From Orientia tsutsugamushi (GTDB taxonomy: Bacteria > Pseudomonadota > Alphaproteobacteria > Rickettsiales > Rickettsiaceae), in assembly GCF_900327275.1 (NCBI RefSeq), contig NZ_LS398548.1, forward strand, positions 124,001-188,000: DNA of 64,000 bases, written 5' to 3'. Position 1 is the stretch's first letter, and every line of letters begins with the position of its first letter. The notes beneath the pieces are model-generated. The model ran no database searches and was not told the DNA's origin. It was given only the letters and a program-made list of their open reading frames with translations. The position numbers and the translations under genes were made by a program. This document shows positions 1 through 8,381 of this stretch, one piece after another.

Positions 1-226
1 CAATTTCACTCGTTGCAATATTAAATCTATATTTAATCTCCTGTATTAAATCTGTACAATATTCTTTCAATGATTCAGCTACCTCGACCTGATACTTCGC
101 TTTTCTTAGCTTTGTTATTATTTCCATATATTCATCGATATTCTCACTCTCTCCATTCACTAACGTAATTGGTATTGGAGGAATTTGTACCATCCATTTG
201 TTAATTGTTTTCTTCTTTTCTTTCAT
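1..226 (-). CDS. Sensor histidine kinase relic, N-terminal part (runs off the window)
   Basis: Reading down from an ATG at 224-226, about 75 codons stay open to base 1. The protein matches, almost residue for residue, the start of the kinase gene at 22763-23620 (start MKEKKKTINKWMVQIPP). The rest lies outside the window, so I cannot tell whether this copy has the in-frame TGA that breaks the 22763 copy. It overlaps the end of the upstream kinase-like gene (201-977) by about 26 bases, whereas the other copy has a 21-base gap; the upstream gene has read past its usual stop here. It is the outer end of the left inverted-repeat arm. Role as a sensor kinase is inferred from the other copy's ATPase domain. 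Confidence 0.7.
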   Translation of the reverse strand, partial: MKEKKKTINKWMVQIPPIPITLVNGESENIDEYMEIITKLRKAKYQVEVAESLKEYCTDLIQEIKYRFNIATSEI

Positions 227-977
227 AGCATTCTCCTAAAGAATAATTCAAACTAGTTATTGGCACTTCAAATGAAAAAGTTATGTAATTATTTTCCTCT
301 TTTGCTCTTAGTCTTCCTTTTAGCTGATCTGTAAGATGTTTTATAAATGCTAATCCTTCTCCTAGTTCTTGATACATTACCAAATTCGTATTCTCTAGTT
401 CAGCATTTATTCTTTCTAATTTTTCTTTAGAAGTGCTTAGTCCTATGTTTTGTACTGTAAATTGTAATATTTCTGAATACTGATTGAGGTTAATAGTAAT
501 CTTGCTATTTTTGCTGCTATTTATAATAGCACTACCAATTAACTGACTTATTACTGCTTTTATTCGAAAACTGTCTCCAATCAGAATCGGCTTTATGTCA
601 TTTTGAACATTTAGATTTATATTCTCATTCTCAAAATTTTTCCTCATTCTGATAACAGAATTATTTATTAGCAATTCTATGTTAAATGTTTCAATCCTTA
701 CATTCGTTGATGCTATATATTGTCTAAATAAAAAAATCATTCCATTTAGAGAAGCTATTATATTTACTTTTTTTCTGTCGTAGTTATTTACTATTAGCCT
801 AAAATATTGTATCCACTCTATGCAATTTATGCTTACTTGCTCAGATTCCTCTAGCTGAAAGTATAGTTTTTGCATTTCACTATCTATCTGTTTTATTGTT
901 GTGCTATTAATTCCCTCTGTGGATAATTTTTCGGTTAATTTATTGATTTTATTTTGACCTTCGTCTTCAATAGGCAT
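201..977 (-). CDS. Degenerate sensor histidine kinase (no phospho-acceptor His visible)
   Basis: A 258-residue soluble protein with no membrane segment. Residues about 60-90 look like a dimerisation helix (NIIASLNGMIF, compare the usual LNGMI after an H box), but the HExxxP motif is absent. Residues about 125-240 resemble a HATPase_c domain: an N-box-like stretch (VISQLIGSAI) without the usual Asn, a G1 region (QNIGLSTSKEKL) lacking the DxGxG core, and a G2-like GEGLAFIKHL. The ATG at 975-977 has a good ribosome site (AGGAGAA). Its twin at 22013-22741 is 242 residues; this copy runs past the twin's stop and gains a tail (SLNYSLGECYERKEENN). Kinase ancestry is fairly sure; catalytic activity is doubtful. 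Confidence 0.65.
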   Translation of the reverse strand: MPIEDEGQNKINKLTEKLSTEGINSTTIKQIDSEMQKLYFQLEESEQVSINCIEWIQYFRLIVNNYDRKKVNIIASLNGMIFLFRQYIASTNVRIETFNIELLINNSVIRMRKNFENENINLNVQNDIKPILIGDSFRIKAVISQLIGSAIINSSKNSKITINLNQYSEILQFTVQNIGLSTSKEKLERINAELENTNLVMYQELGEGLAFIKHLTDQLKGRLRAKEENNYITFSFEVPITSLNYSLGECYERKEENN

Positions 978-1057
978 AGAATTCTCCTGCTGTTTTAAGT
1001 GTTAAAATAGTTATGCTAGAGATTAAAAAATAAATTTCAGGTTTATACGCTTTTAAT

Positions 1058-1205
1058 CTCTAACTAAATATTATCTAAATCTTGAATCTCAGATAATATC
1101 AGGTACACAGTATCATTTAGATTTTTATCAGTACATGACTTTTTGTCATAATTATGAAAAATTTTTCATCTTTTTTAAAGTAGATGCGAAATTGTCGCAT
1201 TGTTA
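1058..1205 (-). repeat. About 150-bp palindrome-rich repeat, copy a
   Basis: One of four copies (also 3730-3887, 20539-20695, 21793-21937). The block contains a perfect 16-base palindrome ATGAAAAATTTTTCAT, a stem ATGAC-TTTTT-GTCAT, and a stem ATTATCT...AGATAAT. It starts next to a CTCTAACTA string related to the CTCTAGCTA that bounds copy b. It lies upstream of the kinase gene at 201-977 and could be a MITE-like element, a processed RNA structure or a terminator array; I cannot decide which. The remainder of 978-1332 shows no gene. Confidence 0.6.
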
Positions 1206-1332
1206 TTTACATCTAAAAAAACAAAATATCCTTCAAAATTAGATATACAATTGATCCTGAGTTATAAAAAAAGACTTTGATAATTTAGTATATTAACTGA
1301 AAAAGTTCTGAACTTATCTTATTGCTCTTAAT

Positions 1333-1527
1333 TTAAACATCAGGTTCGAGCACGTCTTTAAAACGACCCATAATATCACAAATATAAAAATCAAGTGCTG
1401 TATTAACTAAGTCAAAATCTTTTTTCTCTATCGAATTAAGATCTTCTTTTATTTCAAGCTGCCCTTGAGCCAATAGTAGTTGTTTGATAATTGCTTTTCT
1501 TTGTTCAGAATTAATGCAATGATAATT
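1333..1527 (-). pseudogene. C-terminal scrap of the 238-residue gene seen at 20946-21662
   Basis: On the minus strand this stretch encodes the last 60 or so residues of the right-arm protein (ending CDIMGRFKDVLEPDV), with the same stop. Similarity stops near base 1527, at the shared string ATTATCATTGC, where unrelated DNA leading to the 622-residue gene begins. So the left arm once carried the same 238-residue gene and lost its 5' two thirds when the other cargo arrived. No start codon remains. Confidence 0.8.
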
Positions 1528-1668
1528 TTGAAATATAACAATTTCATTAAAAGTTATTGATTATTATTGATTAACAGTATATAGTTTTACTAGCGATTAT
1601 TCATTTAATATGTAATAACTGATATTACAGTGTTAACTATTTAGATTATTAATTTTAAGGGTGAAGTT

Positions 1669-3537
1669 ATGTATGAAGATATACCTGAAACGGATATAAA
1701 TAAATTATATGATGAGTTTATCAATCATAGTTATGAAATAAATTTAGTACAACATTTTGAATCTATTAATAGATCATGTAATAATGATAATATAGACATA
1801 GGCATCGGGTGTGACGGTTATACAGCATTGCTTGGATATATACATCTTATTAAGTGTTATAAAGTTTTATTTGGTAATAACTGTATAAAACTTAAAGATA
1901 TTACTTATCATCTTGAAGAAATATTGAAAAGCGCATTTTATATAACTCTTTTTGACAATACATATAATAATTTTAAAAGCTGGTGCTATAAAGCACGCAA
2001 AGATGATTTTAGACATTTTTTTGAAAATATATACAATGAAAATACATACCTTGAAAAACTATGCGATGATGGTTCTGATCTCTTTTTGAAAGAGCAAATT
2101 TCTTCAATGCTGATATATATTCAAAGGTTAGAAATGACCAAAAAAATGAATGATTTACTGTTTAGAGGAGAAACTTATATACCATGCATTACTAGGAATA
2201 AGGATGATAATATTCTACATTATAATATTATGAAATATTATCGCGATAATAATGAAGGCATTCACTATGGAATTTTATATAATGCAAGTACAAAGGTGGA
2301 GTATACACATTATCTTATCGCTAAATTGAACGGTATAAACGACTATGACGAACTTGTGAAAATAAATTGTACCATGGAGAATGGTGTAGCACGTTCTACA
2401 GGACTACACCATATAATTTCTGGCTCAATATATGATGCAATGAAACAAAAAATGTTTTATAAGTTAGCTAATGAAGAAGTAATACTATCAGACCCTAAAC
2501 CAGCAAATAAAAAAGCAGTACGTGGAACGAGGTATGGTAATTGCACAACACAAACTGTTAGAGAAGTATTGAGAGATAATCTTCCAGATCAAATGTTCAG
2601 AGAGTTATATGATTTTATTACTTTAGTTCCATATTCCAGTAAATTAGAGATGTTAGAAAGAGTTATAGGTAAGTCATCAAATATAGAATATTGCACTGAA
2701 TTTCCTATTTTAGAACCACTTACTGCAGATGAAGTCAAAGAAAAATTTCGTTGCGTATTTCAACGTAAGGTAAATGATATTTTAGAAATTGAACCTACGA
2801 CTTTAATTGATAACTTAGAATTAATTAAAGTTGACAATCTAAATACTAATATCGCATTAGCATTATGCAGTGAAGGACGAGAATTTTTAGCAGAATCTAA
2901 AGCTAGATATTTGATCAATGCAGGCGTTATAAAACCAAATTCTAAAAAATCTCAAGCAATGGTAGATAAAGACTTATCATGTTGGCTTAGAGTATCACAT
3001 TTTATTGAAGAATACAGTTTCTATACTATGGGATATAATCTTATTGCTAAAAAATGTTTGCTTATGGATGTACTTATAAACGAGTCGCTGTTAGATACAA
3101 CACCTAAAGATGGAAATAACAAATCTAATACTAAAACAAATTGGGACTCTATAAATGCAGAAGATAAAAAATATATAGTACAGAAACTATTTTCTAGTAC
3201 CATGAAAGATTCTGACTTTTATTTAACTAAAGAAATACTTTTAGTTATTAAGGAAGTATTACTTCAATCTGTTGAACATACTCTGAAAGATGATTTCTTA
3301 GATAATTCTCCATTACCTTTAGATATTAAAGATGAAATTGTTAATTCCTGCCGCAAATCTTGTCTTCAAAATCATAAAATAGATTTACCTGTCAGGGCTC
3401 AAATAGCTGGAGATAATTACTCTTCGAAAAACGCATTGAAGAATTTAAAGTTGGACATAGAAACTGAGATAATACCGAAAGGGCATGTTGCAAAAATAAA
3501 GCATGAGTTAGAGTTGGAACTTCGACAAAAATATTAA
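1669..3537 (+). CDS. Unrecognised 622-residue protein, swapped cargo gene
   Basis: A long uninterrupted frame with a convincing start (TTTTAAGGGTGAAGTTATG). I do not recognise the family. No signal peptide, clear membrane helix, ankyrin or TPR repeat is visible; the protein is mixed charged/hydrophobic and Cys-containing. Around residues 285-300 the string RGTRYGNCTTQTVREVL places Cys292 in a context that could suit a Cys-protease or transferase nucleophile, with a His pair (LHHIISG) about 45 residues before it; this is speculation. The gene occupies about 2 kb found only in the left arm and flanked by two copies of the 150-bp repeat, replacing the 238-residue gene of the right arm. It looks intact while many neighbours are broken, which suggests recent arrival or selection. 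Confidence 0.75.
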   Translation: MYEDIPETDINKLYDEFINHSYEINLVQHFESINRSCNNDNIDIGIGCDGYTALLGYIHLIKCYKVLFGNNCIKLKDITYHLEEILKSAFYITLFDNTYNNFKSWCYKARKDDFRHFFENIYNENTYLEKLCDDGSDLFLKEQISSMLIYIQRLEMTKKMNDLLFRGETYIPCITRNKDDNILHYNIMKYYRDNNEGIHYGILYNASTKVEYTHYLIAKLNGINDYDELVKINCTMENGVARSTGLHHIISGSIYDAMKQKMFYKLANEEVILSDPKPANKKAVRGTRYGNCTTQTVREVLRDNLPDQMFRELYDFITLVPYSSKLEMLERVIGKSSNIEYCTEFPILEPLTADEVKEKFRCVFQRKVNDILEIEPTTLIDNLELIKVDNLNTNIALALCSEGREFLAESKARYLINAGVIKPNSKKSQAMVDKDLSCWLRVSHFIEEYSFYTMGYNLIAKKCLLMDVLINESLLDTTPKDGNNKSNTKTNWDSINAEDKKYIVQKLFSSTMKDSDFYLTKEILLVIKEVLLQSVEHTLKDDFLDNSPLPLDIKDEIVNSCRKSCLQNHKIDLPVRAQIAGDNYSSKNALKNLKLDIETEIIPKGHVAKIKHELELELRQKY

Positions 3538-3729
3538 GAAATTGCTTTTGAAAGTTTATATTTAGGTACAAAATTTAAGCTATATGGAGTGGAGAATTTT
3601 TTTTGTTTATTGTTATTCTTATAACTAATAATCATAGCATTACTTTTGCTATTTGAAGTAGTAATTAAAGTGTAGCTAGAGATTCATTTGTACCTTTACT
3701 AACAGATTCTGAAGTTTTAATGAAATAAC

Positions 3730-3887
3730 CTCTAGCTAAATATTATCTAAATCTTGAATCTCAGATAATATCAGGTATACAATATCATTTAGATTTTTAG
3801 CAGTACATGACTTTTTGTCATAATTATGAAAAATTTTTTCATCTTTTTTAAAGTGAATGCGAAATTATCACATTGTATCTCTAGCTA
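3730..3887 (-). repeat. About 150-bp palindrome-rich repeat, copy b
   Basis: Same block and same orientation as copy a at 1058-1205, so the 622-residue gene lies between two direct copies. Both ends carry CTCTAGCTA (3730-3738 and 3879-3887). A further short unit starting TAGCTAGAGATT about 60 bases before it is bounded by the inverted form of the same string. It fills most of the 3538-4005 gap, which otherwise shows no gene. Confidence 0.6.
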
Positions 3888-4005
3888 CAAAAATATCATT
3901 CAAAAAAGATTTATAAAGAAAGTTCTGTAGCAGTTATTATTACTGGCTTTAAGGCTTATTTTCTGCTATAATTCATAGCAGAGATTTAATTAATCAAAAA
4001 TTCTT

Positions 4006-4815
4006 GTGTCAATAGCAATTTCTAATGAACTAAAGCCTTTTCTCCATTGAGTTGGAGGCAAAAGGAGAATTGTTAATAAATTAATAGAGCATCTTCCTTC
4101 AGGGCCATACTATAATTACTATGAACCATTCCTTGGAGGTGGGGCTTTATTTTTTCAAGTTAGGCATCTTTTTAAACAATGTTTTTTGTCTGACATCAAT
4201 CTTGATTTAATTACTAGCTATAATGCTGTTAAAAATAATCCTAATGAGGTCAATAGATTACTGAGTTTATATCACAAACATCATTCGAAGGATTATTATT
4301 ATAAAGTTAAAAACAAATATAGTAATAATCCGAATGAAATTACCGCAAAATTTATATATCTTAATAAATATTCTTTTAGAGGAATTTATAGAGTCTACAA
4401 AAATGGACAATCTGCTCAAACATTTTCTGGTGAATGCTACATTAAACTCCATATTGCATCTAGAATAAACCAATGCAGCCGCCTTCTACATGGTGTATCA
4501 ATTTATGCTACAGATTTTTCATTTATAGAGCCTCAACAAAATGATTTTGTTTATTTTGATCCTCCTTATCATAAATCTGGAGAACGGTTCTATACTAGAC
4601 TTCCATTTGATGAAAAAGATCAAATTAGATTACGGGATTTTGTCAAAGAATTAACAAATAAAGGTGTTAAGATTATGATCTCAAATAATAATACTGCCTT
4701 TATTAGAGACTTATACAAAGATTTTAATATCAATACCGTTACAGTCGTATACTCAATCAATGAACAACGCAATCCTGTTAATGAACTAATCATTACTAAC
4801 TATAAAACTTGCTAG
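4006..4815 (+). pseudogene. Dam-type (D12 class) adenine-N6 methyltransferase, broken by TGA
   Basis: The frame gives about 270 codons from a GTG at 4006. It has the D12-class signatures in order: GGKRR near the N-terminus, EPFLGGGALFF (SAM-binding FxGxG), the target region, and FDPPYHKSGERF (catalytic DPPY). A TGA at 4048-4050 sits exactly where the family has Trp in the (F/L)xWxGGK motif. A restart at TTG 4186 would lack the SAM motif and should be inactive. The right-arm copy has the same TGA. Likely once methylated adenine in short DNA sites; now probably dead. Confidence 0.85.
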
Positions 4816-4818
4816 TTA

Positions 4819-5367
4819 TTAAATGTGAACCCGCAATCCAAATCGTATATGAATAGGAAGTGGTCTATAGTTAGCAATTGTGCTACATTCAATGTCTAAA
4901 TATGTATCTCTTGATAAGTTTATTGTTGTACCAACTCCGTCTAAATATGTATCTCTTGATAAGTTTATTGTTGTACCAACTCCTAAGTCTATACCAGTAC
5001 CGCTATCACCATTGAAAACTGATACTAGGCCACCTGTAACAAAAATTGATGCTTTGTTACCTTCAATTATATTATAATAATAATTTCCTTGAACAAAGTT
5101 ATCTCTACAGTTGTGATGACACATAAATCCTAATCTTACATCCATTCTGTGCCGATCTAATCTATAACCAACTCCAGCTTCTAATGTGTCGTAGTTAGTA
5201 GCAATACCAGTTGAAAATTTTATATAGAATTGTGAAGTATCAATACTATCTTTGAAAGCATTGAAGTTTACATTATTATTCGCTGTACATATCGATGGTG
5301 AAGATAATACAACGAATGCTAACATAACTGCATAACACGGTTGTAAAGGTGATTTCAAAATACTCAT
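4819..5367 (-). CDS. Probable outer-membrane beta-barrel-like protein with internal duplication
   Basis: A 182-residue protein with an N-terminal signal peptide (hydrophobic AVMLAFVVLSS, likely cleavage after SICTA). The mature part alternates polar and hydrophobic residues with many Tyr and Gly, typical of small outer-membrane barrels, and ends HIRFGLRVHI with aromatic/hydrophobic alternation. A 15-residue stretch (GVGTTINLSRDTYLD) is repeated in tandem, that is, a 45-bp DNA duplication, also present in the right-arm copy. It lies 102 bases downstream of the ankyrin gene on the same strand and is probably in an operon with the RSH and ankyrin genes. Export is well supported; exact function is unknown. 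Confidence 0.65.
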   Translation of the reverse strand: MSILKSPLQPCYAVMLAFVVLSSPSICTANNNVNFNAFKDSIDTSQFYIKFSTGIATNYDTLEAGVGYRLDRHRMDVRLGFMCHHNCRDNFVQGNYYYNIIEGNKASIFVTGGLVSVFNGDSGTGIDLGVGTTINLSRDTYLDGVGTTINLSRDTYLDIECSTIANYRPLPIHIRFGLRVHI

Positions 5368-5469
5368 AGCAGTTCTATCTAATTACAATATTTTTATGAA
5401 GCTTAATATTAATTGTATTCTGCGTCAACTTTCTTTATTAGCATTAACATATTAGCTATCTGTTAAAAC

Positions 5470-6114
5470 CTAATACCATGGGACTGATTGTTCCGTTAGA
5501 AAGTTGAATACATCTGCATTACCGCTTTTAGCAGCGTAATCTATAGGAGTCATGCCGTTATCATCTTTTGCATCAATATCAGCACCATAATCAATCAAAA
5601 GCTGTATAACATCTATGATTTCATTACGAACAGCGATATGTAGTAGTGTTTCTCCTTCATCATATTTTTTATTAATACCAGTAGAATTATGTTTTAGCAT
5701 AATTGCTAAAGGTTCTATACATCTGCATTCAACAGCATCAGATAAAGGTGTATTACCTTGATTATTTTCGATATTTACATCAGCATTATATTTTAGCAGT
5801 AATGCTATATGATCATTGCAATAGATAGGATATTTTTCGAAAAATTCATAATATACTTGAATTGTGTCAACAACAAGATGTAAAGCAGTGTGCCCATCAT
5901 TATCTTGTGCGTTTACGTTAGCTCCATTGCTTAGTAAAATCTCGGCAATAGGTAGATTCTTATATTTTAAAGCCACAGATAAAGCAGTAGTGCCATCTTT
6001 ATATTTTGAATTGACAAGTGTACTATCCTTATTAATAAGCTGCTTCACTTTTTTAATATCACCATCTTGAATAGCGCTATGTAAGGTATACTTAGTCTTA
6101 GATTTTAATATCAT
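5470..6114 (-). CDS. Ankyrin-repeat protein, 214 residues
   Basis: About five to six ankyrin repeats span nearly the whole protein, for example DGTTALSVALKYKNLPIAE, GHTALHLVV, GNTPLSDAV, GETLLHIAVRN and GMTPIDYAAKSGNADV. There is no signal peptide or membrane segment. Such proteins in Rickettsiales are often secreted effectors that bind host proteins, but no secretion signal can be confirmed here. It starts 11 bases after the RSH gene on the same strand, so the two are almost certainly co-transcribed. The right-arm copy is about 97 percent identical. There is no C-terminal F-box-like part, unlike the larger ankyrin gene at 45576-48152. Confidence 0.85.
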   Translation of the reverse strand: MILKSKTKYTLHSAIQDGDIKKVKQLINKDSTLVNSKYKDGTTALSVALKYKNLPIAEILLSNGANVNAQDNDGHTALHLVVDTIQVYYEFFEKYPIYCNDHIALLLKYNADVNIENNQGNTPLSDAVECRCIEPLAIMLKHNSTGINKKYDEGETLLHIAVRNEIIDVIQLLIDYGADIDAKDDNGMTPIDYAAKSGNADVFNFLTEQSVPWY

Positions 6115-6125
6115 ATATTTAATCC

Positions 6126-6701
6126 TTAGCTAGCATGAAGTTTACAATATTCACTTAAGCGTTCTCCAATCTCTGGTAGTTTAAGGTATTCAGCAAGAGC
6201 TATAAATTCTTGCTGAGTTTCAAATATTATTTCTTGCCTTTTGTGAGGATGTTTGATGAATATAGTTGTAATATTATGGAATCTATCAAAAAGCTTGATC
6301 AGTAATAGTTCTGTTTTATTTTGGCTGCGTAATATTTGTATCATTTCCATAGCACTGATTTTCTTATTATCCCTAACTCTGGTAAGGTCTGAAACCTGTT
6401 CTGCAATATTAGCACCAAATTCGTACCTTATTCTTTCTTTAGTTAGTTTTGTGTCTTCAAGTGTATCATGTAGTATTGCAGTAATAATTGTATCTGTTTC
6501 AAAGCTGTAGTCTGATACCATGTAGGCTACTTCTAATGGATGTGTGTAGTATAGTTCTCCAGTATCTCTCTTTTGCTGGCCATGATATTTTTTAGCATAT
6601 TTTATTGCTCTTTCAACTTTATCAAGATCAATGTTGGTGTTAAATCTTATGTTGGTTCTGAACAGCTTATTTATTAAGCTCTCACTATAAAAATCTATCA
6701 T
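6126..6701 (-). CDS. RelA/SpoT-type HD hydrolase domain protein
   Basis: 191 residues consisting only of the HD hydrolase part of the RelA/SpoT family; there is no synthetase, TGS or ACT domain. Metal and substrate motifs are in place: YYTHPL (His54), LHDTLEDT (His78-Asp79 and Glu82-Asp83) and KLFDRFHN (Asp139). Expected activity is Mn-dependent removal of pyrophosphate from (p)ppGpp, that is, blunting the stringent response; this is inferred from the family. It heads a likely operon with the ankyrin and outer-membrane genes and has a strong extended -10 promoter at 6729-6737. One of three copies in the window (also 17834 and 23721). Confidence 0.85.
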   Translation of the reverse strand: MIDFYSESLINKLFRTNIRFNTNIDLDKVERAIKYAKKYHGQQKRDTGELYYTHPLEVAYMVSDYSFETDTIITAILHDTLEDTKLTKERIRYEFGANIAEQVSDLTRVRDNKKISAMEMIQILRSQNKTELLLIKLFDRFHNITTIFIKHPHKRQEIIFETQQEFIALAEYLKLPEIGERLSEYCKLHAS

Positions 6702-6728
6702 TTTCCACCTCTAAATAGTTATTAATAA

Positions 6729-6737
6729 ATTATACCA
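6729..6737 (-). promoter_or_regulatory. Extended -10 promoter of the RSH-ankyrin-OMP operon
   Basis: On the minus strand the sequence reads TGGTATAAT, an extended -10 box, about 30 bases before the RSH start codon. The same string precedes the right-arm RSH gene, and a close variant precedes the third copy. No clear -35 is needed for this promoter class. Confidence 0.55.
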
Positions 6738-6936
6738 TAATTTAAACTTTTTGTATACTCCAATCCCAGATAAAAACTGGAAAAGAAGCAAATTAAATTA
6801 TAATTTTTTTGAATTCAGTTATCACGATGCCAAAAACCAATCTTGAGTTGCATATCTCTGGTGTTAATGAGTAAAATTTTGCTGTAATTTTTTTTTGGAC
6901 AAGCATTTTTTCATCTTATGCATAATCTAGCGTTTA

Positions 6937-8373
6937 TTAACATTGCTGAGAGTTTTTAACAATATTGCCAAATTTAGAATACCTAATATTATAGTGCAAC
7001 TTCACTGTACCAACTGGCTCATTACGGTGTTTAGCAACAATTATTTCAGCAGTGTTATAACATTTATTTTGTCTAGCTTTCCATTCTGTGTATTCTGGAG
7101 TACCTCGATCTGGTTCTGATCTAGACAAGTAATATTCGTCACGATATATAAGCATTACAATATCGGCGTCCTGTTCAATTGAGCCTGATTCTCTTAGATC
7201 TGAAAGAATAGGCTTTTTATCTGACCTTTGTTCTACAGCTCTAGACAATTGAGATAACGCAATGATTGAAATATTGAGCTCTTTAGCAAGAGCTTTTAAG
7301 CTCTGAGTAATTTCAGAAATCTCCTGTACTCGATTATACTGACTTCCTCTGGAATCAATTTTTATTAGCTGTAAATAATCAATAAATAATATTGCTAAAT
7401 TATGAGTACGTTTAAGTCTACGAGCTCGAGATCTAATTGCAGATATCGAGATTGCTGGAGCATCATCTATAAAAAAATTCCACTTTTGTATTTCGTCTTG
7501 TACAGTCTTTAACTTATCAACATCTTGTTCACCTATTTTACCGTTAAATAATGCAGAGCTATTAATTTCTGATTCTATAGAAAGAATTCGAGTAGAGATT
7601 TGCTGAGATGACATTTCTAAAGAAAAGAATCCAACTGATGGCACTACATTATCTTTAGTATTTTTTTTAGTAAGAAAATATTTACAAGCATTTATTGCTA
7701 AGTTAACTCCTAAAGCAGTTTTACCCATTGATGGCCTGCCAGCTAATATTATTAGGTCAGAATTTTTAAATCCTCCAAGCTTTGAATCAAGGTCAAGTAG
7801 TCCACTACTAATACCGTTAATAGAGTTTTTATTTTTAATAGCAGATGAAATTGATGTCCATGATTCTTCAATTGAAGTTTGTAATTTTGTAAATCCTTTA
7901 CTTAAAGTTCATCTTGAACCTAGATCATATAATTGAGATTCAGCAGTTTCGATCTGACTTATAGCTAAATCTGCTAAAGTAGAAGAATATGCATTTGTTA
8001 CTATTTTTTCTCCAATTTCAATTAAATAACGCCGCAGCGCGAGATCATATACTATTTTGCCGTATTCATTAACATTAACTATACTTAATGCTAAAGTTGT
8101 AAGTTTAGCTAGATAATCTACTCCACCTATTTCCTCAAATGCGAGTTCATTGCCTAGCATATTTTTGAGCGAAATTACAGTAGCACTAATTCCTTTACTA
8201 ATAATGAGATTAATTGACTTGTATATTTTACCATGTAATGGTTCATAAAAATGTTCCGGCAGTAAAAATTCGTTAATGTTATATAGCGCACGATTGTTAA
8301 TCAGAATTGCCCCAAGTATCATTTGCTCTGCCTGAATATTACTTGGAGCAATCTTTGCAAGATCTTTTTCCAT
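6937..8373 (-). pseudogene. dnaB: Replicative DNA helicase DnaB, split by one TGA
   Basis: The frame from the ATG at 8373 gives a DnaB N-terminal domain (PSNIQAEQMILGAILINN, PEHFYEPLHGKIY) and then a TGA at 7909-7911. The same frame continues without another stop through the hexameric helicase domain: Walker A GRPSMGKTA, LSLEMS-type FFSLEMSS, Walker B LFIDYLQLI, and SDLRESGSIEQDAD. Whole length would be about 478 residues, normal for DnaB. Only one codon separates it from a complete gene. It follows the Rep gene by 8 bases, so the two form a replication operon. The C-terminal part (263 residues from ATG 7728) starts inside Walker A and would not work alone. Confidence 0.9.
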
Positions 8374-8381
8374 ATCACCCT

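Larger units (their letters stand above)
1..6914. repeat. Left arm of large inverted repeat A
   Basis: This block is mirrored at 17621-22988. Gene order from the inside out is the same in both: RSH hydrolase, ankyrin, outer-membrane-type protein, dam-like methylase (opposite strand), variable gene, sensor-kinase genes. Homology stops at 6914/17621, just after the shared string AAGCATTTTTTCAT. The arms differ by a swapped cargo gene (1528-3585 here against about 0.65 kb in the right arm) and by a deletion in the right methylase. The left arm continues beyond base 1. Confidence 0.85.

Noticed and set aside
4006-4815. TGA read as Trp (changed genetic code)
   Set aside because: Intact genes here use TGG for Trp, the right copy has further lesions, and other TGA sites do not clearly replace Trp; decay is the simpler reading.
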